A stretch of DNA of 64,000 nucleotides from Dehalococcoidia bacterium. GTDB taxonomy: Bacteria > Chloroflexota > Dehalococcoidia > Bin125. A program made the translations under genes and the position numbers. The notes under the pieces were generated by a model, which was given only the letters and a program-made list of their open reading frames with translations, did not search any database and was not told where the DNA came from. The stretch lies in the NCBI GenBank assembly GCA_022826965.1, contig JAJDTU010000011.1:1-64000 (forward strand), read 5' to 3'. Of this stretch, positions 33,179 through 42,438 are shown piece after piece (positions within the stretch are counted from its first letter, which is position 1; the number at the start of each line of letters is the position of its first letter).

Positions 33179-36145
33179 TCACTCAGCCGGTTCAGACAAT
33201 GGCGGCAGCACAACCGGTTCTGCGTCCCCGCTGGCGGTTCGAAGAATGTATGACTCCGCCACCTCGACTCCTGTTGCGCCGAGCGTCGAGGCGTAGTGCT
33301 GCACTTGGCGCTCGTACGCGTCCCGTCGTTCCGGAGGAATGTGCTCGTCGGACTTGTAGTCGACGAGAACCCAACCGGCCCGATCACGGAAGAGCAGATC
33401 GGCGACTCCTTCCGTGATCGTCGTCTCAGACCCGTCTGCCTCAATCGTGGCCAGGGGCAGCTCTCGATGAACAACGTCGGACTCTGCCGCCCGCCGGATC
33501 AGGCGCGAGGCAAGACATCGCTCGACATGTTCGAGAACTGGTTCGGCCGGGATGCGGTGTCTGCGGCAGATGCGCCGCGTTCGTTGCCGGCTGACATCGA
33601 GATCGTCGAAGTCGGCAGCTTCCAGCGATTCGTGCACAGTTCGGCCGAAGTCGAGCCCGTTGATGGACGAATCTCGGGGGTCAACGTCGTCGTCCGTCTC
33701 CTCCGACCAGTCGACCTGGTGCGTTCGAGACGGCGTCAGCGTCCGTATGGTCCGACCACCGCCAGATACTCCTGATTCGTGCCGCTGTCTCCATTGCTCC
33801 CTGAGTGTTTCATGGGGCGGGATGTGCAGCTCCGTTGCCGCGGCAGGGACGGCGTCGAACGCTCTCGGGGAGAGAACCAGGACGTTCGCATCGGATTCCT
33901 GCTCGAGCCAGTCCGGCGCGGCATCATCGATGAACGTATGGAACGATTCTCGTCGCGAAATGCTGTCGGCAGGGAACGACGGCAGGATCAACCAGTCGCG
34001 AGCCCGAGTCGCCGCGACGTAGAGCATGCGTCGCGCTTCGGCGTCGGAGTAGGCGCGGTCCCGGAGTTGTGCGGCGGCGTAGCCCGGCGTAAGGAACGGC
34101 GTACGGTCCTCGCCCAGCTTGAACTCCAGCCGCTCGTTGACTCGGTCAACGATGAAGTCACGACCGAACGCCGGCTGGTCTTGCAGCTTGGGCACGATCA
34201 CGATCGGGAACTCAAGCCCCTTGGCCTGGTGGATTGTGAGGATGCGAACGGCGTCATCGTCGGCCTCGGTCGTCGGTGACTCGGACTCGGGCAGGTTGCG
34301 CACGCCGCGCTGTGACAGCCAGCGGACAAACGGACGCAGGCTGTCGTCGTCGTTGTCGCAGAAGTGCGCCGCGCGTTGGACCAGCATGCGCAGGTTGGCC
34401 TGACGCTGACGCGTCTGTGCCGAGCGACCGCCGACCGCCTGGGCAAGGAGCAGTCCCGACGCTCGGATCACGTGGTCGATCAGCTCAGGCAGGCTCAGTC
34501 TGCGCAGATCCTCGCGCAGGACGGCGAGGTCGGCGATCGGCTCCCGCAACCGGCCTCCGTACTCGTCTGGAAGGAGTTCGTCGTCAAGCAGGATCGGCTG
34601 GTTCCCGAGTGCATCGCGCAGTTGCAACAACTCGTCATCCGACGCAGCGACGAGTGCTGACTTCAGCACCGCGACGGCCGCCGCCTGGTCGGTCGGTTCG
34701 TCGAGGGCCTGGAGCAGGTGAGCGACGGCGCGAATCTCCGGTTGCTGGTAGAAGCCCTGGCCGCTGTCGAAGTGATACGGTATGCCGGCCCGGTCGAGCG
34801 CGGCGGTGTAGAGATCAGCCCCGGTGCGTGTGCGCACGAGCATCGCGATGTCCCGGTACTGCGGAGACCGCACCTCTCGGTCGTGCGGAAGCTGACCCAG
34901 CGCGGAAGCCCCCGCGTGCATATGGCCAATCAGATTTGCGATCAGTCGTGCTTCAGCGCCTCTGGCCTCCGGAGCGCGGTCGAATGTGCGATTGCTGGGA
35001 ATTACGGCGACGGCCGGTCCACCCTCCGTTCGGTGCGGCGACGTCGACTCCCAGCGAGCCTGCGCGCGGGGATAGTCCTCGTTTGACTTGAGCACGCCGG
35101 TTGCGACGCGGTTCTGCCACTCGATGAGCTGCGGCCGCGCGCGGAAGTTCACGGTCAGGCTCGCCGCGGCGCAGGTCTCAGGAGCGGCCCGAAAGATGTC
35201 CCGCACCTGCTCGTAGATGTCGATGTCTGCCCGCCGGAACCGGTAGATCGATTGCTTGGGGTCGCCGGCCAGCACAAGGCGTCCCGGTCCCGGTCGCGCT
35301 TGGGTCCAGTCCTCCGTGTCCGGCTCGGACGCCAGCAGCAGCGCGATCTGCGCTTGCAGCGGATCGGTGTCCTGGAACTCGTCTATCAGGATGGCCCGAA
35401 ATCGCTCCCGCAGCTCGTGCCGCGCCTCTGCCGAGCGGACCAGCAGGTCCCGAGCCTCCAGCAGCAGGTCGTCATACGTCAGGACGCCCTCCTCCCGCCG
35501 CTGGGCTGCGTCCTGTGCGATGAATGCTTGCAAGGCGTCGCTGAGATCTGCCAGAGCCGAGTCACGCTGCCGTTGATCCGGCGCGAGGTCGTCTTCGGAT
35601 TCCGCGATTTTCCCTAACCACTGCAGATCGCGATTGCGAGACAGTTGCTCGGCGGCGAACTGCAGGTCGCCCAGCTCGAGACCGAGGTCCAGGATGCGTT
35701 GCAAGGGCTCCTGTGGCGCCGAGCCGCCCCACAGCCAGGTGCGCCATGACTGCGCGAATCGGAGGTCGGCCTGAAGTTGGTCGAGGACGCGGAAGTCGGG
35801 GTCAAGCCCGGCATCGATCGCCCGGCTTCGCAGGATGTCCGAGGCGAAGGCGTGGATCGTCTGGATGTGAGCCGCATCGACATCGCGCAGGGCGTCGTGC
35901 AGACCAGCAATCGCAAGTTCGGACCGAATGCGCTCGCGCAGCTCTCCCGCGGCCTTCTCCGTGAATGTGATCGCGACGATCTCGGACAACGACCGTCCGC
36001 TGCGCACGAGGTTGACCACACGCGCGACGATCACCGAGGTCTTGCCCGAGCCCGCTCCGGCCTCTAGGAAGAATGAAGTGGACAGCTCATTGACGAATCG
36101 CTCGCGCACATTCCGGTCGGCGGGAGCACGTTCAGGCGGGGTCAT
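33179..36145 (-). CDS. addA: AddA-type helicase-nuclease
   Basis: Protein of 988 aa that unwinds and degrades DNA ends during recombinational repair. UvrD-like helicase: Walker A GAGSGKT (30-36), motif TFTEKAAGELRERI near 60-74, DEFQD (255-259), GDPKQSIYRFRRAD, and HQAKGLEFPIVIV in the C-terminal helicase half. A RecB-type nuclease domain ends the protein with GWVLVDYKSDE. It overlaps the AddB gene by four bases (ATGA). It is shorter than Bacillus AddA (about 1230 aa) but has all parts. Confidence 0.9.
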   Translation of the reverse strand: MTPPERAPADRNVRERFVNELSTSFFLEAGAGSGKTSVIVARVVNLVRSGRSLSEIVAITFTEKAAGELRERIRSELAIAGLHDALRDVDAAHIQTIHAFASDILRSRAIDAGLDPDFRVLDQLQADLRFAQSWRTWLWGGSAPQEPLQRILDLGLELGDLQFAAEQLSRNRDLQWLGKIAESEDDLAPDQRQRDSALADLSDALQAFIAQDAAQRREEGVLTYDDLLLEARDLLVRSAEARHELRERFRAILIDEFQDTDPLQAQIALLLASEPDTEDWTQARPGPGRLVLAGDPKQSIYRFRRADIDIYEQVRDIFRAAPETCAAASLTVNFRARPQLIEWQNRVATGVLKSNEDYPRAQARWESTSPHRTEGGPAVAVIPSNRTFDRAPEARGAEARLIANLIGHMHAGASALGQLPHDREVRSPQYRDIAMLVRTRTGADLYTAALDRAGIPYHFDSGQGFYQQPEIRAVAHLLQALDEPTDQAAAVAVLKSALVAASDDELLQLRDALGNQPILLDDELLPDEYGGRLREPIADLAVLREDLRRLSLPELIDHVIRASGLLLAQAVGGRSAQTRQRQANLRMLVQRAAHFCDNDDDSLRPFVRWLSQRGVRNLPESESPTTEADDDAVRILTIHQAKGLEFPIVIVPKLQDQPAFGRDFIVDRVNERLEFKLGEDRTPFLTPGYAAAQLRDRAYSDAEARRMLYVAATRARDWLILPSFPADSISRRESFHTFIDDAAPDWLEQESDANVLVLSPRAFDAVPAAATELHIPPHETLREQWRQRHESGVSGGGRTIRTLTPSRTHQVDWSEETDDDVDPRDSSINGLDFGRTVHESLEAADFDDLDVSRQRTRRICRRHRIPAEPVLEHVERCLASRLIRRAAESDVVHRELPLATIEADGSETTITEGVADLLFRDRAGWVLVDYKSDEHIPPERRDAYERQVQHYASTLGATGVEVAESYILRTASGDAEPVVLPPLSEPAE

Positions 36146-39100
36146 ACGCGCTGCCGTCGCAGGGTCTCGAGCGGCCGCACCAGATCAGCATTCTGCCGCG
36201 ACTTGTGCTGGTAGCGCAGACCGATGTCGGCCGTACAGGACGACTCGACCGGACACCGTGCGCAGTTCGGCCGGTCGCGCGCTGGATTGCCGGGATAGGC
36301 GATGAAGTGGCCGGCCTCCAGTTGATCCGCGATCGTCGCCAGCACGTCCCGCAGACGTTCGCCATCGCTGGGCGCGCCGCGTCCGCCGGCGCCCGTCAAT
36401 GCCTCCCCGCGCAGCGTCTGCGACTCGAAGTTGCCCCGATGCGTCACCGATCGATGCTCAACCTCGGCTTGCGCGATCGGCACCCCTCGCTGTGCCATGG
36501 CGCTCAGCGCAGCCACCGACAGGAACGATGAACCGTTGACGAACCCGCGCACATCAGGCAGCGAGCGACCGGTGAAAAAGGACAGCGCTCGTTGACGCCC
36601 GCCCGCGTGCTCGTCGATCCGGTGAGTCAGCCCGTGTAATCGAATCTCCCGACCACCCGCGACCCGAATCGGCGCATCATCGAAGCTGACATTGACCTCA
36701 AGCGGGCGCCAACCCTCACGCGCGTCCGCAGCCTCGCGTCTCCGGGCGCGATCGAGATCACCCAGCGTCTCGTTGCGGATCGACGAGACGACCGCGGCCG
36801 GCCCCAGCAGCCCGGCCTCCGCGGCGTGGTCGAGGATCCGCCGCGCAATCGTGCCCATGAACTGTGGGGCGTCCGCGTATTCGTACCAGGTGTGGTCGGA
36901 CTTGTAGTGCTCGTACTCCCGAACCCAACTCGACAGGATCTGCCGGACGATGCGGCCGTGAGCGTCCCGTCGAGGCCGGTCCGGCCGTCCACCCTCGACA
37001 TACCCGCCGACTCCAACGATCTGCATCAGGAAGAAGCGGTACGGACAGACGACAAACATCTCCAGATCGCCCGCGCTCCAGGATCGATCGAGCGGTCGCC
37101 AGTCGTCAGGCAACGCAGATTCCCGCAGCAGGCCGTCGAACTCGGTGAAGCGGGGAGCGTTGCGCTGCAAACGCGCCTGCTCGGCCGGCTCGGCCCCGGG
37201 CCACATCTCCGCCAGCACCGCGCGGATGTCGACCCCCGATTCCGACAACAGCTCGAGGTCGAAACCACGCTCGTCGGGGATGTCGAGAACGCGGTCCAAC
37301 CCCCGATCGCCCCCCGCCTCCGAACTCTTTGAGGCCAACCGCGCAGCGTTTGAGATTCGCTCGATCCGGCCCTGTTCGGCGAGCGCGGCTTCACTCTGCA
37401 TCACACTTGAACCATCCTCGCCGCCGCTGGCGGATTCGAGGATAAGCGACGAGGCGCGTGCCGGACCGCCTGTCGCGCTGCTGCGCCGACTCCACGATGC
37501 AGTGAACCGGTCCGTCGCCGCTCGACGCATCAGCGCCCAGGCGTGGCGGTCGCTGTCGCCACGGTCCCGCTGCAGCGCGAGTGCATCGGGAATCCTGGCG
37601 TTGATCGCCGCTCGTTCGTCATCGGTGAGCAACGGATCCTCGCGTCCGACCGCGGGGAACACCCGCTCGGCGACGCCGGCCGCAAAGATCGCCCGGTAGC
37701 GGATGCCGCGCGCCGGCCCGGTCGCGGCCCCGACGTTCACGCCGCCGATCAACCGGCGAGGATCGCGAACGACCCGAGAACTGAACGCCCGATTGATCGC
37801 GGCCAATCCGCCGCGAGCCGACCAGGGCGTGTCCAGAGCGTCGTTTCCCGACAACTGCTCGAGGACATCGCGCGCCGCGAGTACCAGGGCATGCTCTTCG
37901 GACTCCTCGTCCGCTTGCGGCGCGACATAGTCGTCGAAGGCGTCGAGCAGCGTGTCGCTGGCTTCGTCCCACGAGCTTGCCTCTGCCAGCTCCCGACCGC
38001 GCTCGCTCAGGTCCCCGAGCACGTGCGCGAAGTCGGCCGCCTCGTCCGACGGGCTAGAGTCCCGCCAACGATCCAGTCGCTCGCGCATCTGGTAGAGCCC
38101 ACGCCCGAGTCCCGCATCCAATGCCACCCGCTCCCAGCTTCCCAGTCGCCGGTCGACCCCGACCAGCCCATCCCGCAGCGCCCGATGCGAGAGCCAATCC
38201 AGCAGCGCACCCCGTTCAACGGACTCGGGATCAAGCAGCACCCGGGTCAACGATCGCGCCGCATATCCGACCGGTGTCCGCAGGAGCTGCCGTCCGCCGA
38301 TCCGCCAGCTCGGGACGCCGGCGCGCTCGAGCGCGGCGCAGATCCGATCATCGGCCGCAGCGCCTTGCTGATGCAAAACGGCGACCCGGTGGAACGGCAC
38401 CTGCTCCCGTCCAAGCTGAAGGATTCTCGCCGCGATCTCTTTGGCTTCGTCGGTCGGATCACCGACGCTGAAGTACCGGTCCTCGGCCAACGCTTGAGGC
38501 GCGAGCGAGGAACGAATGACGTTCGGGCTGAGCTCCCGCTGAAGCGCCGCGAGCGCGTGTGCGGCGGGCGACGCGGGGTCCTCCGACGGCAGCACGAGCA
38601 GCATGCGGACGCTCGTCGACTCCGCCAGCCGGGCCAGCAGGAGACGCTGGATCCGGGTCAGGTCATAGATACCCGAGACCACCAGCGGCGCACCGCCGAG
38701 CGCTTCGCGGAATGCATCAGGAGGTGTCGCTCCGCCCACCGCATCCTCGTAGCGCGATGTCCGGTCGGCGCATTCGCGAACGAGCTCGCGCCAGGCCGCG
38801 AAGATGCGCTTCAGGTCGCCGTCGGGAAGGTCGTCCGGCGAGAGCGCAGCCTCGCGCAAATCGGTGAGCGTGCGCAGAACGGCTGTCGGGATCCCCGGCG
38901 CGTCCGGGTTGAGCCGTTCCAGCGGGATCGAGCGCAGCATCCGGCTGACCGCGGCGAGTTCGGCTCCGGGAGGCCAGGTCTGGCGTGGTGGGGCATCCCC
39001 GAGCTGTATCGCCGCACCGGCGAGGTCTACGGGAGTGAACCCGTACACGGCCGCCAACGCGCCGCCGTTCGCTTCGCTGAGCATGCGCTGCGCCGACAGT

Positions 39101-39225
39101 CGTTGCAGCGCCGACCCGTGGAGGATGTTGAGTCGTTCCAGCGGCCCGGACCGCTCCGAGACGAGTTGGCGCAGTCGAAGCTCGTTGGCCGAAGGATCCG
39201 GCAGAATCTCAATCGTCAGCGGCAT
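36142..39225 (-). CDS. addB: AddB-like PD-(D/E)XK nuclease subunit
   Basis: Protein of 1027 aa, second subunit of the AddAB enzyme. The conserved Cys in VCPYRFFL (about residue 727) and the C-terminal CARCPVESSC (about 988-997, C-x2-C-x5-C) match the four ligands of the AddB iron-sulfur cluster around the nuclease domain. A helicase-like fold is implied by DRICAALERAG and HRALRDG-type segments, but no Walker A is visible, so the N-terminal part is probably a non-motor, as in other AddB proteins. It is first in the pair and has a TACCCT box eight bases before ATG. Confidence 0.85.
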   Translation of the reverse strand: MPLTIEILPDPSANELRLRQLVSERSGPLERLNILHGSALQRLSAQRMLSEANGGALAAVYGFTPVDLAGAAIQLGDAPPRQTWPPGAELAAVSRMLRSIPLERLNPDAPGIPTAVLRTLTDLREAALSPDDLPDGDLKRIFAAWRELVRECADRTSRYEDAVGGATPPDAFREALGGAPLVVSGIYDLTRIQRLLLARLAESTSVRMLLVLPSEDPASPAAHALAALQRELSPNVIRSSLAPQALAEDRYFSVGDPTDEAKEIAARILQLGREQVPFHRVAVLHQQGAAADDRICAALERAGVPSWRIGGRQLLRTPVGYAARSLTRVLLDPESVERGALLDWLSHRALRDGLVGVDRRLGSWERVALDAGLGRGLYQMRERLDRWRDSSPSDEAADFAHVLGDLSERGRELAEASSWDEASDTLLDAFDDYVAPQADEESEEHALVLAARDVLEQLSGNDALDTPWSARGGLAAINRAFSSRVVRDPRRLIGGVNVGAATGPARGIRYRAIFAAGVAERVFPAVGREDPLLTDDERAAINARIPDALALQRDRGDSDRHAWALMRRAATDRFTASWSRRSSATGGPARASSLILESASGGEDGSSVMQSEAALAEQGRIERISNAARLASKSSEAGGDRGLDRVLDIPDERGFDLELLSESGVDIRAVLAEMWPGAEPAEQARLQRNAPRFTEFDGLLRESALPDDWRPLDRSWSAGDLEMFVVCPYRFFLMQIVGVGGYVEGGRPDRPRRDAHGRIVRQILSSWVREYEHYKSDHTWYEYADAPQFMGTIARRILDHAAEAGLLGPAAVVSSIRNETLGDLDRARRREAADAREGWRPLEVNVSFDDAPIRVAGGREIRLHGLTHRIDEHAGGRQRALSFFTGRSLPDVRGFVNGSSFLSVAALSAMAQRGVPIAQAEVEHRSVTHRGNFESQTLRGEALTGAGGRGAPSDGERLRDVLATIADQLEAGHFIAYPGNPARDRPNCARCPVESSCTADIGLRYQHKSRQNADLVRPLETLRRQRV

Positions 39226-39233
39226 GGGTCGTC

Positions 39234-39239
39234 AGGGTA
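39234..39239 (-). promoter_or_regulatory. TACCCT box 8 nt before ATG 39225
   Basis: On the minus strand TACCCT, eight bases, ATG; no Shine-Dalgarno site. Candidate promoter with little or no leader for addBA. Confidence 0.35.
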
Positions 39240-39267
39240 GTCGTGCCGGTTGCGTTAAACGCATGAA

Positions 39268-39297
39268 GCGGGGGCCGCTCTTGCGAGCTGCCCCCGC
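39268..39297 (-). terminator. GC hairpin after glnK-like gene
   Basis: GCGGGGGC and GCCCCCGC form an eight-pair stem around a 14-nt loop, 73 nt beyond the PII stop codon. No T-run is present, so it may be a weak or factor-assisted terminator. Confidence 0.45.
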
Positions 39298-39369
39298 CCC
39301 AACCGGTCCCCGCGGAGGGGGATGGGCCGTCGGTCAACCGCCTGCCCAGTGCCTGAGCAGCGGCAGGCT

Positions 39370-39708
39370 CTAGACGGCGGCCGGTCCCCGTTCACGGGTG
39401 CGCACGCGGACCGCGTCCTGGACGTCAAGCACAAAGATCTTGCCGTCGCCGATCTGGCCGCTGGCCGCGTTCTCGACAATCGCGTCGATCACGTCGTCTA
39501 ACGGCGTCGTGTTGATCACGATTTCGATCTTGATCTTGGGCAGGTAGTCGACCTGCACCTGCTGTCCGCGAAACTCCTGGACCACGCCCTTCTGGGCGCC
39601 CCGTCCGCGTACTTCCGAGATGGTCATCGAGACAATCCCGATGGCCTCGAGCGCCGTGCGAACGACCGATAGTCGCTCCGGCCGGATGATGGCGATCACC
39701 ATTTTCAT
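39370..39708 (-). CDS. glnK: PII nitrogen regulatory protein (GlnB/GlnK family)
   Basis: A 112-aa PII trimer subunit that senses ATP/ADP and 2-oxoglutarate and plugs the ammonium channel. Both PII signatures are clear, including the C-terminal GQIGDGKIFVLDVQDAVRVRT. Aligning the T-loop with E. coli GlnB, Tyr46 is Phe and Tyr51 is Val (RGQQVQVDYLPK), so the normal uridylylation/adenylylation Tyr is absent. The gene follows the ammonium transporter on the same strand, the classic amtB-glnK pair, hence the GlnK name. Confidence 0.95.
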   Translation of the reverse strand: MKMVIAIIRPERLSVVRTALEAIGIVSMTISEVRGRGAQKGVVQEFRGQQVQVDYLPKIKIEIVINTTPLDDVIDAIVENAASGQIGDGKIFVLDVQDAVRVRTRERGPAAV

Positions 39709-39734
39709 GATCGGTTGCCTTTCCTGTTTCTGCT

Positions 39735-39762
39735 CCCTACTCCCCGAGGGAGAAGGGCCCCT
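39735..39762. repeat. short palindromic repeat (CCCCGAGGGAG core)
   Basis: Contains CTCCCCGAGGGAG, the core also seen in the hairpins at 43997-44029 and 62621-62663. It lies upstream of the PII start and next to the REP-like element. Confidence 0.45.
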
Positions 39763-39792
39763 CTATTGTGCCGGTTCCCACTCTGCCCTTCC

Positions 39793-39848
39793 GCTCTCCC
39801 CCCGCGCAGCGGGGGGAGATGTCCCGAAGGGACAGAGGGGGGCACGCC
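39793..39848 (+). repeat. REP-like half-element in the amt-glnK gap
   Basis: CTCCCCCCGC with GCGGGGGGAG stem followed by TGTCCCGAAGGGACA and GAGGGGGG. Compared with other copies the inner pair is C-G instead of G-C or A-T, so pairing is kept. It sits about 10 nt beyond the transporter stop codon. Confidence 0.85.
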
Positions 39849-39857
39849 GACGGTGGC

Positions 39858-41372
39858 TCAGTCGCCTCCGCCGCCAGCTCCGCCGCCACCGGCCGAGCCG
39901 GCTGCCGGCAGCTCCTCGCCGGCCGAGACCTCCACGGCCACGCCGGGTGCGACCGTCGGGAACTCGGGGTAGGCGCCGATGCCGTGCTCCTGCACGTCGA
40001 GTCCGGCCAGTTCCTCGTTCTCCGGGACTCGGAGACCGATGGTGTTCTTGATGACGAAGAACAGGATCCCGGCGGTCACGGTGACCCAGCCGAGGATGGC
40101 GAGCACCCCGATCAGCTGCTCGAGCAGGGCGCGGAAGCCGCCGCCCATGAACAGGCCGTGGCCGGGTGCGCCCCAGGCCTCGGCCGCGCCGGCAGTCGCA
40201 AACAGGCCAACCGCCAACGTGCCCCAGACGCCGCAGGTGCCGTGCACGGAGATCGCGCCGACCGGGTCGTCAACCCTCACCTTGTCGAAGAACTCGACCG
40301 AGAACACGACGAGCGCGCCGCCGATGGCGCCGATGATCAGCGCGGCCCAGGGCTCCACGAAGCCGCAACCGGCGGTGATCGAAACTAGTCCGGCCAGCGC
40401 CCCGTTGAGCGTCAGACCGAGGTCGGCCTTGCCGTAGCGCAGCTTGGCGACCGTCACGGCGACAATGGCGCCTGCCCCGGCGGAGAGCGTGGTGTTGATG
40501 GCGATCCAGGCGGCCTCAGTTGCCAGTCCGCCCGAGAGTCCCAGGGTCGAGCCCGGGTTGAATCCGTACCAGCCGAACCAGAGGATGAACATGCCCAGGG
40601 TGGCCAGCGTCATGTTGTGGCCGGGGATGGCGCGGATTTCAGAGCCGACGTACTTGCCGATCCGAGGGCCAACCAGGATGGCGCCCATCAGTCCGGCCCA
40701 CGCGCCGACCGAGTGAACCAGCGTCGAACCCGCGTAGTCCATGAAGCCGCGGTCGCCGAGCCAGCCGCCGCCCCAGCCCCAGTGAATCACGATCGGGTAG
40801 ATGATCCCGGTCACGAACACCGTGTAGAACAGGTAGGCCGAGAACTTGGTCCGCTCAGCCAGCGCGCCCGAAACGATCGTCGCCGCCGTCGCGGCAAAGG
40901 CCCACTGGAAGAAGAAGACGGCCGCCTCGGAGACGCCGTCGGTCTCCGTCAGCCCGCCGAGCGCGGGGAAGAACGAGTCGCCGCCGATGAATCCGCCCTG
41001 CGAACCGCCGAAGGCGAAGCCGAAGCCGACGGCCCACCACACGACCGCGCCGAGCGAGGCGTCGAGTACGTTCTTCATCAGGATGTTTGCCGTGTTCTTG
41101 ACACGCACGAACCCCGCTTCGAGCAACCCGAAGCCGGCCTGCATGAAGAACACGAGGATGCCGGCGATCACGAACCAGATCGTGTCGACGGCCAGGATGA
41201 TGTCGGCCAGCGCGGCAGCGTTCTCTTCAACGCTCTGGCCATACGCAATGCCGAAGGTGGCCAGCAGGCCGGTGAGGATACCGAGGAACAACCCCAGTCC
41301 AGGTTTGCGGACCGCGCCAAATGAGAGCGACGGGGTCCTGACGTTACCGGCTAACGTGCGGGCTATTGTCAC
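39858..41372 (-). CDS. amt: ammonium transporter Amt
   Basis: Channel protein of 504 aa. The start is GTG 41372 (GGGAGG five bases upstream). An N-terminal signal-like helix (LGLFLGILTGLLATFGIAYG) precedes the 11-helix core. The twin pore His residues are His220 (STLVHSVGAW) and His377 (AISVHGTCGVWG), with the phenylalanine-gate region FFMQAGFGLLEAGFVR. The C-terminus ends in a Gly/Ala-rich tail (about 490-504). It is followed by the PII gene, which should regulate it by docking on the cytoplasmic face. Confidence 0.95.
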   Translation of the reverse strand: MTIARTLAGNVRTPSLSFGAVRKPGLGLFLGILTGLLATFGIAYGQSVEENAAALADIILAVDTIWFVIAGILVFFMQAGFGLLEAGFVRVKNTANILMKNVLDASLGAVVWWAVGFGFAFGGSQGGFIGGDSFFPALGGLTETDGVSEAAVFFFQWAFAATAATIVSGALAERTKFSAYLFYTVFVTGIIYPIVIHWGWGGGWLGDRGFMDYAGSTLVHSVGAWAGLMGAILVGPRIGKYVGSEIRAIPGHNMTLATLGMFILWFGWYGFNPGSTLGLSGGLATEAAWIAINTTLSAGAGAIVAVTVAKLRYGKADLGLTLNGALAGLVSITAGCGFVEPWAALIIGAIGGALVVFSVEFFDKVRVDDPVGAISVHGTCGVWGTLAVGLFATAGAAEAWGAPGHGLFMGGGFRALLEQLIGVLAILGWVTVTAGILFFVIKNTIGLRVPENEELAGLDVQEHGIGAYPEFPTVAPGVAVEVSAGEELPAAGSAGGGGAGGGGD

Positions 41373-41516
41373 AGAAGCCTCCCTTCCCGAGTTCCGGTAT
41401 GGACGCAACCTATGGAAGCTCCGACTTGCGGCGGTTTCACCTGAGTTGCGGTCAGATGTCGGTTCCGTTGCGCGTACGTTTCAGACGTGTGCCGGTTGTT
41501 TCGCTGGTGTTTCGGC

Positions 41517-41522
41517 TAGCAT
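41517..41522 (+). promoter_or_regulatory. TAGCAT box 6 nt before ATG 41529
   Basis: TAGCAT, six bases, ATG; no Shine-Dalgarno site. Candidate leaderless promoter. Confidence 0.5.
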
Positions 41523-41528
41523 CCGCAC

Positions 41529-41939
41529 ATGGGACCGCGACTGATCAAGGCCCTCACCCGCTTTCAGCAACCGATCTTCACGCTCATGCGTGGGCGCTAC
41601 CAGGGCCCGCCGACCCTTCGCCTCTGGACAACGGGACGCAAGACCGGCCGCGAGCGCTCAGTCCTGCTGCTCTACCTCGATGACGGGCCCCGGGTGATCG
41701 TGGTCGCCTCCTTCGGCGGACACTCCGAACATCCTGAGTGGTGGAAGAACCTGATTACCGAGCCGGCGTGTCGAATCTGGTCGGCGAAGCGCGGTTCCGA
41801 AGAAATGGTGGCCTCGGAATTGAAGGGCGAAGAGCGCGAAGAGGTGTGGCAGCGACTGCTCTCGATGTACTCGCCGTACGCCGCCTACCAGGAGAAGACC
41901 ACGCGTCGGATTCCGCTGATCGCCCTCACGCCACGATGA
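41529..41939 (+). CDS. deazaflavin (F420)-dependent nitroreductase-family protein
   Basis: A 136-aa split-beta-barrel protein of the DDN family. It shows LRLWTTGRKTGRERSVLLLYLDD, then HPEWWKNLITEPACRIWS and the C-terminal YAAYQEKTTRRIPLIAL, which are the hallmarks of F420H2-dependent quinone or nitro reductases. A second paralogue follows after 28 nt. The substrate is unknown; other members reduce menaquinone or biliverdin. Confidence 0.9.
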   Translation: MGPRLIKALTRFQQPIFTLMRGRYQGPPTLRLWTTGRKTGRERSVLLLYLDDGPRVIVVASFGGHSEHPEWWKNLITEPACRIWSAKRGSEEMVASELKGEEREEVWQRLLSMYSPYAAYQEKTTRRIPLIALTPR

Positions 41940-41967
41940 CGCCGCGCCAACAACACCGGAGTTGATG

Positions 41968-42381
41968 ATGAACCGTCGAGTGATGGTCGCGGCGATGCGA
42001 ATACAAAACCTGCTGTTCTCGCTCACGGGCGGGCGAGGAATGGGCATGCCCTTGCTCAGACTGACCGCCACAGGCCGCAGCAGTGGACAACCGCGTTCGG
42101 TCCTCCTGCTCTACCTCGACCACGAGAGTGGGCCGGTCGTGATCGCATCGGCCGCCGGGGCCGACGCTGATCCGCAGTGGTGGAAGAACCTGCAGGCCAA
42201 TCCGTCTGCAACAGTGCGCAGCGCCCGGCACGGTACGATCGCAGTGACCGCCAGCGAGCTCGACGGCGACGATCGTGAGCAAGCCTGGCAACAGCTGGTC
42301 TCGGACCGTCCTGTGTACGCTCGCTACCAGGAGCAGACAGAGCGACGCATTCCGCTCGTGACCCTGTCGCCATCCGAATGA
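41968..42381 (+). CDS. deazaflavin (F420)-dependent nitroreductase-family protein
   Basis: A 137-aa paralogue of the preceding protein with the same blocks (TGRSSGQPRSVLLLYLDHE, DPQWWKNLQANPSATV, YARYQEQTERRIPLV). GGAG lies about seven bases before ATG 41968; ATG 41965 or TTG 41962 are possible alternatives. The two tandem copies have diverged well beyond a recent duplication, so they probably act on different substrates or form a heterodimer. Confidence 0.9.
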   Translation: MNRRVMVAAMRIQNLLFSLTGGRGMGMPLLRLTATGRSSGQPRSVLLLYLDHESGPVVIASAAGADADPQWWKNLQANPSATVRSARHGTIAVTASELDGDDREQAWQQLVSDRPVYARYQEQTERRIPLVTLSPSE

Positions 42382-42438
42382 CGCCTGCTGATAAGCTTGT
42401 CATAACGTTCGGCAGGAACCGCGCGAGTCGCGCATAGT

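Noticed and set aside
36145-39240. Large plus-strand frames opposite AddB
   Set aside because: Antisense shadows with Arg-rich, low-complexity translation; the AddB frame carries the known Cys and nuclease motifs.
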